Positions 12,580 through 22,179 are shown, numbered from the stretch's first letter. The stretch is 57,033 bases of DNA from an uncultured Pelagibacteraceae bacterium (GCA_902635975.1 CACPQC010000002.1:1-57033), one strand, 5' to 3'. Translations and numbers: made by a program. Notes: generated by a model not told the origin, from the sequence alone.

Positions 12580-14401
12580 AGTTGGTAAAGAAGTAATAAA
12601 AAAGGAACTACCTCTAATTCCTAAACTTCCTGGTGTGTACAGAATGTTAAATGATAAAGGGGATATTCTCTATGTGGGTAAAGCAAAAAATTTGCCTAAC
12701 AGACTAAAAAGTTATGTAGCTGAAAAAAATCATATCATAAGAACTGAAAGAATGTTATCTCAAACAAGAAAGCTTGAGATAACAACTACATCAAATGAAA
12801 GTGAGGCTTTACTTCTTGAAGCGAATTTAATCAAAAAACATAAACCAAAATTTAATATTCTTTTAAGGGATGATAAGTCTTTTCCTTTTATTTTTATTGG
12901 TAATAAAGATAAATGGCCACAAATAAAAAGACATAGAGGAAAAAAAACAAAAGAAGGTTTTTATTTTGGACCTTTCGCATCAGCAGGCTCAGCTAATTGG
13001 ACAATAAAAATGATTCAGAAAATTTTCCACTTAAGAGTTTGTGATGATACTGTCTTTAAAAACAGACAACGTCCTTGTATCCTTTATCAGATTAAAAGAT
13101 GCTCTGGACCTTGTGTCGGATACATAAATGATGATGAATATAAAAAAACTGTGGATGATGCTATCGAATTTGTTTCTGGTAAATCAAGAAAAATACAGAA
13201 AAGTCTCTCAAATCAAATGGAAAACGCTAGTGAGGATTTAGATTTTGAAAAAGCAGTAATTTTAAGAGATAGAATAAAATCTTTAAATATTATTCAATCG
13301 TCGCAAAGAATTAATGAGGCAAATTTAATTGAAGCTGATGTAATCGCTGGCTATAAAGAGTCTGGTAAAACTTGCATTCAGGTTTTTTTTTATAGATCAA
13401 AACAAAATTGGGGGAATCAAGCTTTTTTTCCAAAGCATGATCCTGACGAAAAATTAAGTGACATATTAAATTCTTTTGTTTCTCAATTTTATGAAAATAA
13501 AAGTGTTCCTTCATCAATTATATTATCTGAAGAAATCAAAGAAAAAATTTTAATTGAAAAAACTCTATCTCAAAAGGAAGAGAAACAAATCGATATATCC
13601 ATTGCAAAAAAAGGATCAAAATTAAAAGTAATTAATCAGGCAATTGAAAATGCAAAAGATAGCCTAACTAGAAAACTTTACGAAAGCCAAAATAATAGAG
13701 AATTATTTGATGCAGTAGCAAATAAATTTAATTTAGAGACTAATATTAATTTGATAGAGGTTTATGATAATAGTCATATCCAAGGAACTAATAGTGTTGG
13801 TGCGTTAATCGCTTATGGAGATGAAGGATTTATTAAAAAAAGATATAGAAAATTTAACATAAAGATCCAAAAGAATGAACAAGATGACTATGGTATGATG
13901 CGAGAAGTGCTAAATCGAAGATTTAAAAGAGCTATACAAGAGAAAGATAACTACCTAACTTTTCCCGATCTAGTTCTGATTGATGGTGGAAAAGGCCAGT
14001 ACTCGGTTGCAAGAGAAACTCTAAATGAGCTAGGCCTTCATGACTTACCAATAGTTGCAATAGCAAAAGGGAAACTAAGAAACAGTGGTAACGAAACCTT
14101 TTTTCATAATGGTAAAGAGTTTAAATTTGCCAAAAATGACCCTACTCTATTTTTTCTTCAGAGAGTAAGGGATGAGTCTCATCGGTTTGCGATCAGTGCT
14201 CATAGAGCTAAAAGGAAAAAAGGATTAAGTAAATCACTCTTAGATCAGATCGAAGGTATTGGTTCTATTAGAAAAAGAGCTTTATTAAACCACTTTGGCT
14301 CTGCTAGAGCAGTAGAATCTGCAAGTCTTGATGAAATAAAATCAGTTGAGGGCGTAGAGGCAAAAGTTGCTAAAAAGATATATAATTTTTTCCATGAGTA
14401 A
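12566..14401 (+). CDS. uvrC: Excinuclease ABC subunit C
   Basis: A 611-aa UvrC from the ATG at 12566; a TTG 30 nt upstream is possible but lies deeper inside folB. Domains in order are: GIY-YIG nuclease ([20 protein letters not shown], 3' incision), a zinc-like Cys cluster [15 protein letters not shown], a UVR domain ([14 protein letters not shown]) that binds UvrB, the RNase H-like 5' nuclease ([14 protein letters not shown] and [10 protein letters not shown]), and two C-terminal helix-hairpin-helix motifs ([18 protein letters not shown] and [12 protein letters not shown]). It cuts both sides of a lesion marked by UvrB. Confidence 0.97.
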   Translation: MISSKVGKEVIKKELPLIPKLPGVYRMLNDKGDILYVGKAKNLPNRLKSYVAEKNHIIRTERMLSQTRKLEITTTSNESEALLLEANLIKKHKPKFNILLRDDKSFPFIFIGNKDKWPQIKRHRGKKTKEGFYFGPFASAGSANWTIKMIQKIFHLRVCDDTVFKNRQRPCILYQIKRCSGPCVGYINDDEYKKTVDDAIEFVSGKSRKIQKSLSNQMENASEDLDFEKAVILRDRIKSLNIIQSSQRINEANLIEADVIAGYKESGKTCIQVFFYRSKQNWGNQAFFPKHDPDEKLSDILNSFVSQFYENKSVPSSIILSEEIKEKILIEKTLSQKEEKQIDISIAKKGSKLKVINQAIENAKDSLTRKLYESQNNRELFDAVANKFNLETNINLIEVYDNSHIQGTNSVGALIAYGDEGFIKKRYRKFNIKIQKNEQDDYGMMREVLNRRFKRAIQEKDNYLTFPDLVLIDGGKGQYSVARETLNELGLHDLPIVAIAKGKLRNSGNETFFHNGKEFKFAKNDPTLFFLQRVRDESHRFAISAHRAKRKKGLSKSLLDQIEGIGSIRKRALLNHFGSARAVESASLDEIKSVEGVEAKVAKKIYNFFHE

Positions 14402-14409
14402 AAATAAAT

Positions 14410-14994
14410 ATGCTTAGAAAGATACCAAATATATTAACTGTGGGCAGAATTTTAATTGTGCCATTTTTTGTTTTAGCTTTTTATCTTCCTGGTTTTTATG
14501 GAGACCTTACTGCGTTAATATTATTTATTGTTGCCTCTTTCACAGACTTTTTAGATGGCATGCTAGCAAGATTTCTTGGTGAAGAGTCCAAACTTGGAGA
14601 ATTACTAGATCCAATAGCTGACAAAATTATTGTTGCAGCTGCTCTTATTTTGTTAGTGATGGATGGCACTATTCGAAATTATGAGGTAATTGCTGCAATA
14701 ATAATTCTTACACGAGAAATTCTGATTTCTGGTCTTAGAGAGTTCTTGGCAAAAGGGGAAATTAAACTTCCAGTCTCCAGTCTAGCTAAATTGAAAACCG
14801 TTTTGCAAATGGTTTCTATTGCACTTTTGCTTTCAGGTGAAACTGGAAACAAAATAATTAATTTTCAAGATTATAATGCCCAGACTATTGGTATCATTCT
14901 TTTATGGCTTTCTGCAGCATTAACACTTTTTACTGGTTATGACTACATGCGAAAAGGTATCGACCATGCTATTTCTGAAGATAATAAGGATTAA
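14410..14994 (+). CDS. pgsA: CDP-diacylglycerol-glycerol-3-phosphate 3-phosphatidyltransferase
   Basis: A 194-aa integral membrane enzyme with about four to six hydrophobic segments. The CDP-alcohol phosphotransferase signature D-x2-DG-x2-AR-x8-G-x3-D-x3-D is complete, starting at DFLDGMLAR and ending at ELLDPIADK (about residues 45-72). The typical PgsA segment REILISGLREFLA follows. It makes phosphatidylglycerol phosphate, the precursor of phosphatidylglycerol and cardiolipin, in the inner membrane. It follows uvrC by 8 nt; uvrC-pgsA adjacency is common in proteobacteria. The stop overlaps the convergent ilvE by 4 nt. Confidence 0.96.
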   Translation: MLRKIPNILTVGRILIVPFFVLAFYLPGFYGDLTALILFIVASFTDFLDGMLARFLGEESKLGELLDPIADKIIVAAALILLVMDGTIRNYEVIAAIIILTREILISGLREFLAKGEIKLPVSSLAKLKTVLQMVSIALLLSGETGNKIINFQDYNAQTIGIILLWLSAALTLFTGYDYMRKGIDHAISEDNKD

Positions 14995-15872
14995 GCTGCC
15001 TTTTTTTTTCTAACAACCAGCTGATAGCTCTCGTTTAAATCTATAATCATTTCACAAACTTTGAATTGATTATTTGCGATACAAGAAACTGGTGTAACTT
15101 CAGCAGCAGTGCCTGTTAAAAAGCAACCAACAAAATCTTTTAACTCTGAAGGACTTATTTTTCTTTCATGAACTTTTATATTTTTCGATTTTGCTATCCC
15201 AATTACTGTTCTACGGGTAATACCATCTAAAAATGAGTCAGGTATTGGCGTATGCAATTCTCCTTTTTTGTCTTTAAAAAAAACATTAGCACCTGTTGCT
15301 TCAGCAATATTTCCCTCATGGTCTAACATCAAAGAGTCGGTGTAACCCTCTTTTTCTGCTTCATGTTTTGACAAAGTGCAAATCATATAAAGACCAGATG
15401 CTTTCGTGTCCCAGGGAATTGTGTTAGGGGCAGGTCTTCGCCAATTTGAAATGTTTAATTTTATGCCCTCGATTTTCAATTTTGGATCAAAATAAGAACC
15501 CCATTCCCATGTTGCAATAGCGACATGAATCTTTGTCTGCTGAGCAGATATAGCCATCATTTCACTTCCTCGCCATGCTACAGGTCTAACGTAACCATTT
15601 TCCACATTCTGAACAGCTATAATTTTTTTTGAGGCCTCATTAATTTCTCTCTCGGTGTAAGGAATCTCAAAACCCATTCTTTTTGCTGAGTAAAAAAATC
15701 TTGAAGTATGTTCCTCTAGTTTAAATATTGAACCATCGTAAACTCTTTCGCCTTCAAATACACAGCTTGCATAATGTAAGCCATGACTTAATACGTGAAC
15801 TTTAACATCTGACCAATCCACAAAGTCATTGTTGTACCAAATTTTACCGTTTCTTTTATCGTATGGTATCAT
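14991..15872 (-). CDS. ilvE: Branched-chain amino acid aminotransferase
   Basis: A 293-aa fold-type IV PLP aminotransferase. Visible landmarks are VHVLSHGLHYASCVFEGER near the N-terminus, the Schiff-base Lys in WDTKASGLYM (about residue 156), the glutamate-containing block GNIAEATGANVFF (about 191-203), and the late phosphate-binding TGTAAEVTPV. It performs the last step of valine, leucine and isoleucine synthesis, and the first step of their breakdown. The length fits the short bacterial IlvE group. A D-amino-acid aminotransferase is the main alternative, but the EGER and EATGAN blocks favour IlvE. Divergent from the marR gene across 71 bp. Confidence 0.93.
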   Translation of the reverse strand: MIPYDKRNGKIWYNNDFVDWSDVKVHVLSHGLHYASCVFEGERVYDGSIFKLEEHTSRFFYSAKRMGFEIPYTEREINEASKKIIAVQNVENGYVRPVAWRGSEMMAISAQQTKIHVAIATWEWGSYFDPKLKIEGIKLNISNWRRPAPNTIPWDTKASGLYMICTLSKHEAEKEGYTDSLMLDHEGNIAEATGANVFFKDKKGELHTPIPDSFLDGITRRTVIGIAKSKNIKVHERKISPSELKDFVGCFLTGTAAEVTPVSCIANNQFKVCEMIIDLNESYQLVVRKKKAA

Positions 15873-15915
15873 TTTGAAAATTTTTTTTAATTATTCAAAA
15901 AAATATCTTTGTATC

Positions 15916-15928
15916 TTGAATATGTCAA
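15916..15928. promoter_or_regulatory. Candidate operator: TTGA-N5-TCAA inverted repeat upstream of marR-type gene
   Basis: In the 71-bp divergent ilvE/marR gap, TTGA at 15916-15919 and TCAA at 15925-15928 form a dyad with a 5-bp spacer. Directly after it is a -10-like TATAAC (15929-15934), ten bases before the marR ATG at 15944. MarR proteins often bind TTG-N5-CAA-type dyads in their own promoter, so autoregulation is plausible. A 4-bp arm pair in AT-rich DNA is weak evidence by itself. Confidence 0.35.
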
Positions 15929-15943
15929 TATAACTTACCTATT

Positions 15944-16381
15944 ATGAAAGATTTACTTTATCTTAAAGATGAGCAATTAAAAGATTTAATTGAAAAACTT
16001 TTTATAGTTTATAGAGACACTTTCACCGACCCAAAAAAAATTCTAAATAAATATTCAATAGGCACTGCTCATCACAAAGTAATCCACCTTATTTCGACAT
16101 ACGAGGGTATCTCAATTTCTGAACTTTTAAAAAAATTAAAGATAACAAAACAAAGTTTAAATAGAGTTTTAAAAGATTTAACAAAGCTGGATATTATCAA
16201 ATTCGAAAAAGATGAACAAGACACAAGGATAAAACATGTATATCTCAATGAAAAAGGAGAAAAAATTTTTCTTGAAATTTTTGAAACGCAAAAAAAAAGG
16301 ATCTATAACGCTTTATTAAACTCAAGTTCCGATGAGGTCGTAAACTTTGATAAGGTTCTAAAAAAAATTATAAATGGATAA
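15944..16381 (+). CDS. MarR-family transcriptional regulator
   Basis: A 145-aa winged-helix protein of normal MarR length. The DNA-binding core is GISISELLKKLKITKQSLNRVLKDLTKLDIIKFE (about 50-85, recognition helix ITKQSLNRVLKDL), followed by the wing DEQDTRIKHVYLNEKGEKI. It overlaps the response regulator by 8 nt and heads a three-gene unit with the response regulator and kinase. A MarR protein directly ahead of an OmpR-type regulator recalls petP-petR of Rhodobacter capsulatus, which controls bc1 cytochrome genes. That parallel is inference from order only. A candidate operator lies in its promoter region. Confidence 0.87.
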   Translation: MKDLLYLKDEQLKDLIEKLFIVYRDTFTDPKKILNKYSIGTAHHKVIHLISTYEGISISELLKKLKITKQSLNRVLKDLTKLDIIKFEKDEQDTRIKHVYLNEKGEKIFLEIFETQKKRIYNALLNSSSDEVVNFDKVLKKIING

Positions 16382-17051
16382 ATTTTTAGCACATATATTA
16401 GTAGTAGACGATGACGAGGGTATAAGATCCTTGGTGAAAAAATATTTAAATGAAAATAATTTTTTAGTTACAACCGCAAAAAATGCTGAGGATGCAACTG
16501 AAAAAATTGAAATAATCAATTTTGATATGATTATTTTAGACATAATGATGCCGGGTAAAAGTGGTCTTCAATTTATTAAAGATAATATGAATAAAATTTT
16601 GACACCTATAATATTACTAACTGCAAAGGGTACTGCAGACGAGAGAGTTGAGGGGTTAGAAACAGGTGCAGATGACTATTTGCCAAAACCATTTGAACCT
16701 AGAGAACTTTTGCTTCGAATCAAAAATATTCTAAAAAAAACTAATGATAAAAATTTAAAAAAAGTAGTTCATTTCTCAAATATTGAAATTGATTTGAATA
16801 AATTAATAATTCTTAAAAACAAGGAAGAATTTAAAATTAATGTTACAGAAAAAATAATTTTAGAAAAAATGATAAACAATCCTGGTAAAACATTTTCTAG
16901 GGTTGATATAGGTAAACTTATAAATTTAGATAAAGAGAGATCTGTAGATGTAATTATAACTCGTTTGAGAAAAAAAATTGAAATAGATCCAAAAAATCCA
17001 AAATTTTTACAAACTTTAAGAGGTAGTGGTTATGTTTTATGGATTGAATAA
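16374..17051 (+). CDS. OmpR/PetR-type two-component response regulator
   Basis: A 225-aa regulator. The receiver domain has the acidic pair in VVDDDEG, the phosphoacceptor Asp56 (IILDIMMPG), the switch Thr in LLTAKG, and the conserved Lys in YLPKPF. The C-terminal winged-helix (about 130-225) carries the RSVDVIITRLRKKIE recognition helix and the terminal RGSGYVLW typical of the OmpR subfamily. It lies between the MarR gene (8-nt overlap) and the kinase gene (20-nt overlap). SAR11 genomes have very few two-component systems, one described as EnvZ/OmpR-like, and this is probably that one. Confidence 0.93.
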   Translation: MDKFLAHILVVDDDEGIRSLVKKYLNENNFLVTTAKNAEDATEKIEIINFDMIILDIMMPGKSGLQFIKDNMNKILTPIILLTAKGTADERVEGLETGADDYLPKPFEPRELLLRIKNILKKTNDKNLKKVVHFSNIEIDLNKLIILKNKEEFKINVTEKIILEKMINNPGKTFSRVDIGKLINLDKERSVDVIITRLRKKIEIDPKNPKFLQTLRGSGYVLWIE

Positions 17052-18351
17052 ATTTGTAAAAAATTTATTACCAAAAAGATTATTTTATAGAGCGTTACTG
17101 ATTGTTGCAATTCCAGTTATTTTACTTCAACTTTTAGTTACAATTGTTTTTTTTGATAGCCTTTGGATAAAAACTAACAAAGGAATGACAAGGGCCTTGG
17201 TTGGGGAAATTGATACTTTTATTGTTGCATTTGATAATGAGAATAATGACAAAGATTATATCATTGATTTATTTTCAATTCATTTAGATTTAAATATAAA
17301 ATACATTCAAGACAAAGAATTCAATTTCAAGTTAAAAGAAAGATGGTTTAGCCCTATAGATAGATCCTTAAGAAGAGAACTAAAGTCTAGTATTGGTATC
17401 AATAAATTTTGGTTCAGCACTACTGATTATTTGGAATTAATAAACATTAGAATTAAATATAAAAAAGGATATTTTGAATTTTTAGTTCCAAGAGATAGAG
17501 TTACTGCCTCTTCAGCAAGACTATTTGCTTTATGGATATCCGTTCCTGCAATTTTTTTAATTCTTGTTGCAATATTATTTTTAAAAAACCAAACTCGACC
17601 AATAACTAATTTAGCAAAAGCAGCAGAAAAATTTGGTAGGGGTGAAGAGGTTGATGATTATAGACCATCAGGTTCACTTGAAATCAGACAGGCAGGTTAT
17701 GAATTTGATAAAATGAGAAAAAGAATACTTAGACATTTAAATCAAAGATCTGAGATGTTATCCGGAATTAGTCATGATTTACGAACACCTTTAACCAGAA
17801 TGAAATTGCAACTTTCTTTTGTCAAAGACAAAGAGATTTCCTCAAAATTAAACGAAGACATAAGTGAAATGGAAAAAATGCTCAATGAGTATTTACAATT
17901 CACCAGCTCATCTCAATCAGAAAAAAATGAAATATTTGATCTCTCAAAATTGTTAAATGAGACAATAGAAAGATATGAAAATACATACATTACTAGAGAT
18001 CTCGCTCAAAATATTTTGATAAATGGAAGAAAAAATTTATTAAAAAGAAGCTTTAATAATATTATTGATAACGGTCTTAAGTACGGGAAAAAACTTAATG
18101 TTCAGTTGAACAAAAATGGAAAAAATATATTTATTCTTATCGAAGATAATGGACCAGGTATTCCAAAGGAAGAATATGAGAATGTTTTTAAACCGTTTTA
18201 TAAAATTGACAAAGGTAGAGGTGAAACTAAATCTAGTGTTGGTTTAGGATTATCAATTGCCTCAGATATTATTAGATCTCATGGAGGATACGTTAAACTT
18301 GACAAATCATCAATGAATGGACTTGGTGTTAAGATTTTCTTGCCCGCTTAG
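17032..18351 (+). CDS. EnvZ-like sensor histidine kinase
   Basis: A 439-aa kinase from the ATG at 17032; an upstream GTG adds two residues. Layout: transmembrane helix at about 20-42, a periplasmic sensor loop of about 120 residues, a second helix (ALWISVPAIFLILVAILFL), a HAMP linker, a DHp helix with the phosphorylated His248 in GISHDLRTPLTR, and a HATPase domain with N box NIIDNGLKYGKK, G1 EDNGPGIP and G2 SSVGLGLSIA. It should phosphorylate the adjacent response regulator; the signal is not evident. The last 23 nt overlap the convergent ubiK-like gene. Confidence 0.92.
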   Translation: MFYGLNKFVKNLLPKRLFYRALLIVAIPVILLQLLVTIVFFDSLWIKTNKGMTRALVGEIDTFIVAFDNENNDKDYIIDLFSIHLDLNIKYIQDKEFNFKLKERWFSPIDRSLRRELKSSIGINKFWFSTTDYLELINIRIKYKKGYFEFLVPRDRVTASSARLFALWISVPAIFLILVAILFLKNQTRPITNLAKAAEKFGRGEEVDDYRPSGSLEIRQAGYEFDKMRKRILRHLNQRSEMLSGISHDLRTPLTRMKLQLSFVKDKEISSKLNEDISEMEKMLNEYLQFTSSSQSEKNEIFDLSKLLNETIERYENTYITRDLAQNILINGRKNLLKRSFNNIIDNGLKYGKKLNVQLNKNGKNIFILIEDNGPGIPKEEYENVFKPFYKIDKGRGETKSSVGLGLSIASDIIRSHGGYVKLDKSSMNGLGVKIFLPA

Positions 18352-18580
18352 TTTTTTTATTATTTGTTTTTTGTAGTGATGAAATTTTTTTTTCAATATT
18401 TTCTACTCTTTTTGATAAAACTTCAAATTCTTCTTTACTTGTAAGTTTCATTCTAAAAACTATTTCATCTCTTTTAGATTTTAAAATGCTTAAAATTTCT
18501 GATCCTAGATCTTTTGATGTAATAAGGCCTTGTTCAAATATTTTAGACAATTTATCGAAAACAAATTTTGAATTTTTCAT
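18329..18580 (-). CDS. ubiK: UbiK/BMFP-family ubiquinone biosynthesis accessory factor
   Basis: A small 83-aa protein. The N-terminal half (FDKLSKIFEQGLITSKDLGS) is amphipathic, and the C-terminal half is a coiled coil (EEFEVLSKRVENIEKKISSL) with a Lys-rich tail, matching the BMFP/UbiK (formerly YqiC) family. Family members bind membranes, trimerise, and assist aerobic ubiquinone synthesis with UbiJ. The fit rests on length and the FEVLSKRVENIEKKI pattern. The stop overlaps the kinase gene by 23 nt. The gap to lgt (18581-18624) is a 44-bp divergent promoter space with TATAAT at 18608-18613. Confidence 0.75.
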   Translation of the reverse strand: MKNSKFVFDKLSKIFEQGLITSKDLGSEILSILKSKRDEIVFRMKLTSKEEFEVLSKRVENIEKKISSLQKTNNKKTKRARKS

Positions 18581-18624
18581 ATTTTTATCTCAATATCTGA
18601 TATAACTTATAATTATTTATCAAA

Positions 18625-19407
18625 ATGTTCATTAATAATTTTGACCCAGTAGCAATAAATTTTTTTTCATTAGAAATAAGATGGTACTCGCTAGCTTATA
18701 TTTTTGGAATACTAGCGGGGTGGGTCTTAGCTAAAAGATTTTTTATTAACAACCAGGGAATTAAAATAAAATTTGATGATTACGTTACTTATCTTATTTT
18801 TGGTATTATTATAGGTGGAAGATTAGGGTATGTACTTTTTTATAATTTAGATTATTATTTCAAAAATCCTTTAGATATTTTTAAAATCTGGCAAGGTGGG
18901 ATGTCTTTTCATGGTGGGGTTATAGGAATAATAATTATAAGTGTTTGGTTTGCAAATAAAAACAAACATATCGTTTTTAATTATTTAGATGTTATCTCGT
19001 TGGTTGCTCCAATTGGAATTTTTTTTGGAAGAATTTCAAATTTTATAAACTCTGAATTATATGGAACTCAGACGAGTCTACCCTGGGGTGTAAAATTTAT
19101 TAAAGTAGATAATTTGTATAGACATCCATCACAGTTATATGAAGCACTTTTTGAGGGTCTGATTCTTTTTTTAATTTTGATCTATTTTCATAAGAAAATA
19201 ATTAATAAAAAGCCAGGTTTTATCTCTGGACTGTTTCTAGTTTTTTACTCAATTTTTAGATTTGTAATAGAATTTTTTAGAGTACCAGATGATCAATTAG
19301 GTTATTTATTATTCAATCTCACTATGGGACAAATTATAAGTTTTGTGTTTTTATTATTTGGATCATATTTAGTTATTCAAAAATATGAAAATAAAAAAGA
19401 GTGGTGA
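18625..19407 (+). CDS. lgt: Prolipoprotein diacylglyceryl transferase
   Basis: A 260-aa polytopic inner-membrane enzyme with about seven transmembrane segments. It contains the Lgt-specific GGRLGYVLFYN block, QGGMSFHGGVIG (with the essential His), and the signature GRISNFINSELYGTQTSLPWGV near residues 135-156. The late RHPSQLYEA motif is also present. It moves diacylglyceryl from phosphatidylglycerol to the lipobox Cys of prolipoproteins. It heads a run lgt-midA-pgeF-prs-rplY-pth-ychF and overlaps the next gene by 23 nt. Confidence 0.97.
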   Translation: MFINNFDPVAINFFSLEIRWYSLAYIFGILAGWVLAKRFFINNQGIKIKFDDYVTYLIFGIIIGGRLGYVLFYNLDYYFKNPLDIFKIWQGGMSFHGGVIGIIIISVWFANKNKHIVFNYLDVISLVAPIGIFFGRISNFINSELYGTQTSLPWGVKFIKVDNLYRHPSQLYEALFEGLILFLILIYFHKKIINKKPGFISGLFLVFYSIFRFVIEFFRVPDDQLGYLLFNLTMGQIISFVFLLFGSYLVIQKYENKKEW

Positions 19408-20431
19408 AATTCCTTTAGATAAATTTATTGATTTATCTCTATATAATAAAAAAATTGGTTACTATATGAAAAAGAATCCCTTTGGTAAAAAGGGTGATTT
19501 TATAACAGCACCAAATATTTCAAGACTTTTTTCAGAAATGATAGCTATTTGGATTATTAGTTTTTGGAAAAACCTTGGGAGTCCTAGAAATTTTAATTTG
19601 ATTGAACTAGGCGCAGGAGATGGTGAGATGATGAAAGTGCTTCTAGAGAGTTTTCAAAATTTTCCGTCTTTTCTAGAGTCTTGTAATATCATTATCCATG
19701 AAAAGAGCCCAATCTTGATAAGGATACAAAAAGAAAAATTATCAAAATCTAAAATTATTTGGGTTTCTCAAATAAATAAGATTAAAAAAAATCCAAGTAT
19801 ATTTATTGCGAATGAATTTTTTGATGCAATGCCAATAAAGCAATTCAGAAAACAGAGAAATATTTGGTACGAAAAATTTGTTAATTTTGAAAATTACTCT
19901 AAAGCATCATTTATTGAGAAAAAAACTGATATAAAAAAGATTGAGAAAAGACTTAATTTTAAGATTTCACAAAATCAGAACTTTATCGAATATTCTGAAT
20001 TTGGTTTTGATTATTTAAAAAATATTTCAGATATAATCAAAAAAAATACTGGGGGGTTGTTAATAATAGATTACGGGTATCTTGAAAAAAAAATGAAAAA
20101 TACTTTACAGGCAGTTTCTAATCATAAATTTGCCAATATTTTAGACAATATTGGAGGAGTAGATATTACACACAATATAAATTTTGAATTATTTAAAAAA
20201 TTTACTCAAAAATTAGGTGGATTAGATAACAATTTGAACACTCAAAAAAACTTTTTGATTAAAATGGGAATAAAAGAAAGAGCAGAGATATTATCTAGAA
20301 ATAAAAACTTTTCAAAAAAAGCTGATATCTTTTATAGATTAAATAGACTTATTGATGAAAAACAAATGGGCACTTTATTCAAAGTAATGTTTATTAAGAG
20401 TAAAAAAATTAAATTCAACCTTGGTTTTTAA
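19385..20431 (+). CDS. MidA/NDUFAF7-family SAM-dependent methyltransferase
   Basis: A 348-aa protein of the DUF185 family. The N-terminal signature (FIDLSLYNKKIGYYMKKNPFG, then GDFITAPNISRLFSEMIA) and the SAM-binding motif LIELGAGDGEMMKVLL (about residues 73-88) are clear. The further motif IFIANEFFDAMPIKQF is the family's characteristic post-motif block. In mitochondria the relative NDUFAF7 dimethylates an arginine of complex I subunit NDUFS2. A similar role in alphaproteobacterial complex I is plausible but not shown. It sits between lgt and pgeF, an arrangement seen in other alphaproteobacteria. Confidence 0.9.
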   Translation: MKIKKSGEIPLDKFIDLSLYNKKIGYYMKKNPFGKKGDFITAPNISRLFSEMIAIWIISFWKNLGSPRNFNLIELGAGDGEMMKVLLESFQNFPSFLESCNIIIHEKSPILIRIQKEKLSKSKIIWVSQINKIKKNPSIFIANEFFDAMPIKQFRKQRNIWYEKFVNFENYSKASFIEKKTDIKKIEKRLNFKISQNQNFIEYSEFGFDYLKNISDIIKKNTGGLLIIDYGYLEKKMKNTLQAVSNHKFANILDNIGGVDITHNINFELFKKFTQKLGGLDNNLNTQKNFLIKMGIKERAEILSRNKNFSKKADIFYRLNRLIDEKQMGTLFKVMFIKSKKIKFNLGF

Positions 20432-20433
20432 AA

Positions 20434-21195
20434 TTGATTACTTCTAAAATATTATCGAAACAAAAAAAGATTAAACATGGCTTCTTTAATAGAATAGGAG
20501 GTAAGTCAAGTGGAATTTATAAAAGCTTAAATTGTGGACCTGGGTCTAATGATTTTAAATCAAAGATTAAAGAAAATTTGAAAATTGTTAAAAATAGAAT
20601 TAACAAAAAATCTAAAAATATTTTTTTAATGCATCAAATGCATAGTAACAAAATCTTTTATATAAATAAAAATTTTAAATTTAGCAAAAAAAAAATTCAA
20701 GCTGATGCTGTTATTACTGATCAAAAAAAAATACCCATAGCAATATTAACGGCAGATTGTGCGCCAATACTGTTATATGACAAAAAAAAGATCATGATAG
20801 CTGCAATTCATGCTGGATGGAAAGGTGCCTACAAAGACATAATTACTAAAGTAATCAAGTTTATGTTAAATAAAGGGTGCAAAGAAAAAAATATTATTGC
20901 AACAATTGGTCCGTGTATTCAAGTTGAAAGCTATAACGTAAAAGTTGATTTTCTAAAAAAATTCTTAAAAAAAGATAAAAAAAACAAAGTCTTCTTTAAA
21001 GATATAAAAAATAGTCTTCATTTTAATCTACCTAATTTTATTAAATCCCGACTTAAATCAAACAAAATTTCAAATATTGAAGCCATTAAAATTGATACTT
21101 TTAATGATAAAAATAATTTTTTTAGCGCACGAAGATCATTAAGATTAAAACATGCTGATTATGGTAGAAATATTTCAATAATTATGATTAATTAA
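20434..21195 (+). CDS. pgeF: Peptidoglycan editing factor PgeF (YfiH / DUF152 family)
   Basis: A 253-aa protein starting with TTG two bases after the previous stop. The family core is AVITDQKKIPIAILTADCAP followed by AAIHAGWKGAYKDI, holding the metal-binding Cys and His of the laccase-like domain, and the late GPCIQVESYNV. Older annotation calls it a multicopper polyphenol oxidase. More recent work describes it as an editing enzyme that removes wrongly incorporated amino acids from muropeptides, and as having purine nucleoside activity in relatives. It is Lys-rich and short at the C-terminus, as is usual in this genome style. Confidence 0.92.
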   Translation: MITSKILSKQKKIKHGFFNRIGGKSSGIYKSLNCGPGSNDFKSKIKENLKIVKNRINKKSKNIFLMHQMHSNKIFYINKNFKFSKKKIQADAVITDQKKIPIAILTADCAPILLYDKKKIMIAAIHAGWKGAYKDIITKVIKFMLNKGCKEKNIIATIGPCIQVESYNVKVDFLKKFLKKDKKNKVFFKDIKNSLHFNLPNFIKSRLKSNKISNIEAIKIDTFNDKNNFFSARRSLRLKHADYGRNISIIMIN

Positions 21196-21203
21196 ACTTT
21201 TCA

Positions 21204-22136
21204 ATGAAACTGTTAACCGGAAATAGCAATAAAATACTCAGTAAAAATATCGCAAAGTATTTGAAGACTAAACTGGTGAACTCAAGTATTAGAAAATTTG
21301 CAGATGGTGAAATATACATCGAAATAAATGAAAATATTAGAGGTAATAGTATTTTTATTGTTCAGTCTATATCGTCTCCAGCAAATGATAACTTAATGGA
21401 ATTATTGTTGTGTATAGACGCCCTTAAGAGATCTTCAGCAAAAAACATTACAGCTGTAATTCCATATTTTGGATATGCAAGACAGGATAGAAAGGTTATC
21501 CCAAGAACTTCTATATCAGCTAAATTGGTTTCAAATTTAATTACTAAAGCAGGTGCAGATAGAGTTGTAACAGTTGATCTGCATGCTGGTCAAATTCAGG
21601 GTTTTTTTGATATACCTGTAGATAATCTTTTTTCAACACCAATATTTGCAAGACATGTTAGGAAAAGAATTAAAAGTAAAAAGATTATTTGTGTAGCACC
21701 TGATGTAGGTGGTACCGAAAGAGCGAGAGCCCTTGGCAAACTTCTTAATGTTGGATTGGCAATTGTTGATAAAAGGAGACCAAAACCTGGCCAATCGCAA
21801 GTGATGAATGTTATCGGAGATGTAAAAAATCAAACATGTGTAATAGTTGACGACATAATTGATTCTGGTGGTACTATTGTCAATGCTGCTAAGGCTTTAA
21901 AGCAACGAGGAGCAAAAGAAGTTTATGTTTACATTACACATGGAGTTCTTAGTGGAGAGGCTGTTAAAAAAATTAAAAATTCAGTTATAAAAAACTTGGT
22001 AATTACCGACACAATTGATAACAGTCAAAAAACTAAAAATGTTAAAAATATAGAAGTTTTACCCATTTCAAGCCTCATGGGTGAGGCAATTAAAAGAATA
22101 TCTAATTCTACTTCAGTATCCGATTTATTTAAATAA
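21204..22136 (+). CDS. prs: Ribose-phosphate pyrophosphokinase
   Basis: A 310-aa PRPP synthetase of normal length. It has the FADGEIYIEINENIRG opening, the ATP-binding YFGYARQDRK loop (about 92-101), VDLHAGQIQGFFDIPVDN, the catalytic flexible loop with DKRRPKPGQSQV, and the PRPP-binding signature VIVDDIIDSGGTI (about 212-224). It makes phosphoribosyl pyrophosphate for purine, pyrimidine, histidine and NAD synthesis. It is followed by rplY and pth, the common proteobacterial order prs-rplY-pth-ychF. Confidence 0.98.
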   Translation: MKLLTGNSNKILSKNIAKYLKTKLVNSSIRKFADGEIYIEINENIRGNSIFIVQSISSPANDNLMELLLCIDALKRSSAKNITAVIPYFGYARQDRKVIPRTSISAKLVSNLITKAGADRVVTVDLHAGQIQGFFDIPVDNLFSTPIFARHVRKRIKSKKIICVAPDVGGTERARALGKLLNVGLAIVDKRRPKPGQSQVMNVIGDVKNQTCVIVDDIIDSGGTIVNAAKALKQRGAKEVYVYITHGVLSGEAVKKIKNSVIKNLVITDTIDNSQKTKNVKNIEVLPISSLMGEAIKRISNSTSVSDLFK

Positions 22137-22179
22137 TTACCTTGATTATTTACAAACATGGTTTAAAAAACTCTTTTTT

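Noticed and set aside
22081..22179. Upstream start for L25 inside prs
   Set aside because: The first 33 residues are a shadow of prs in another frame; L25 homology begins at the ATG at 22180.
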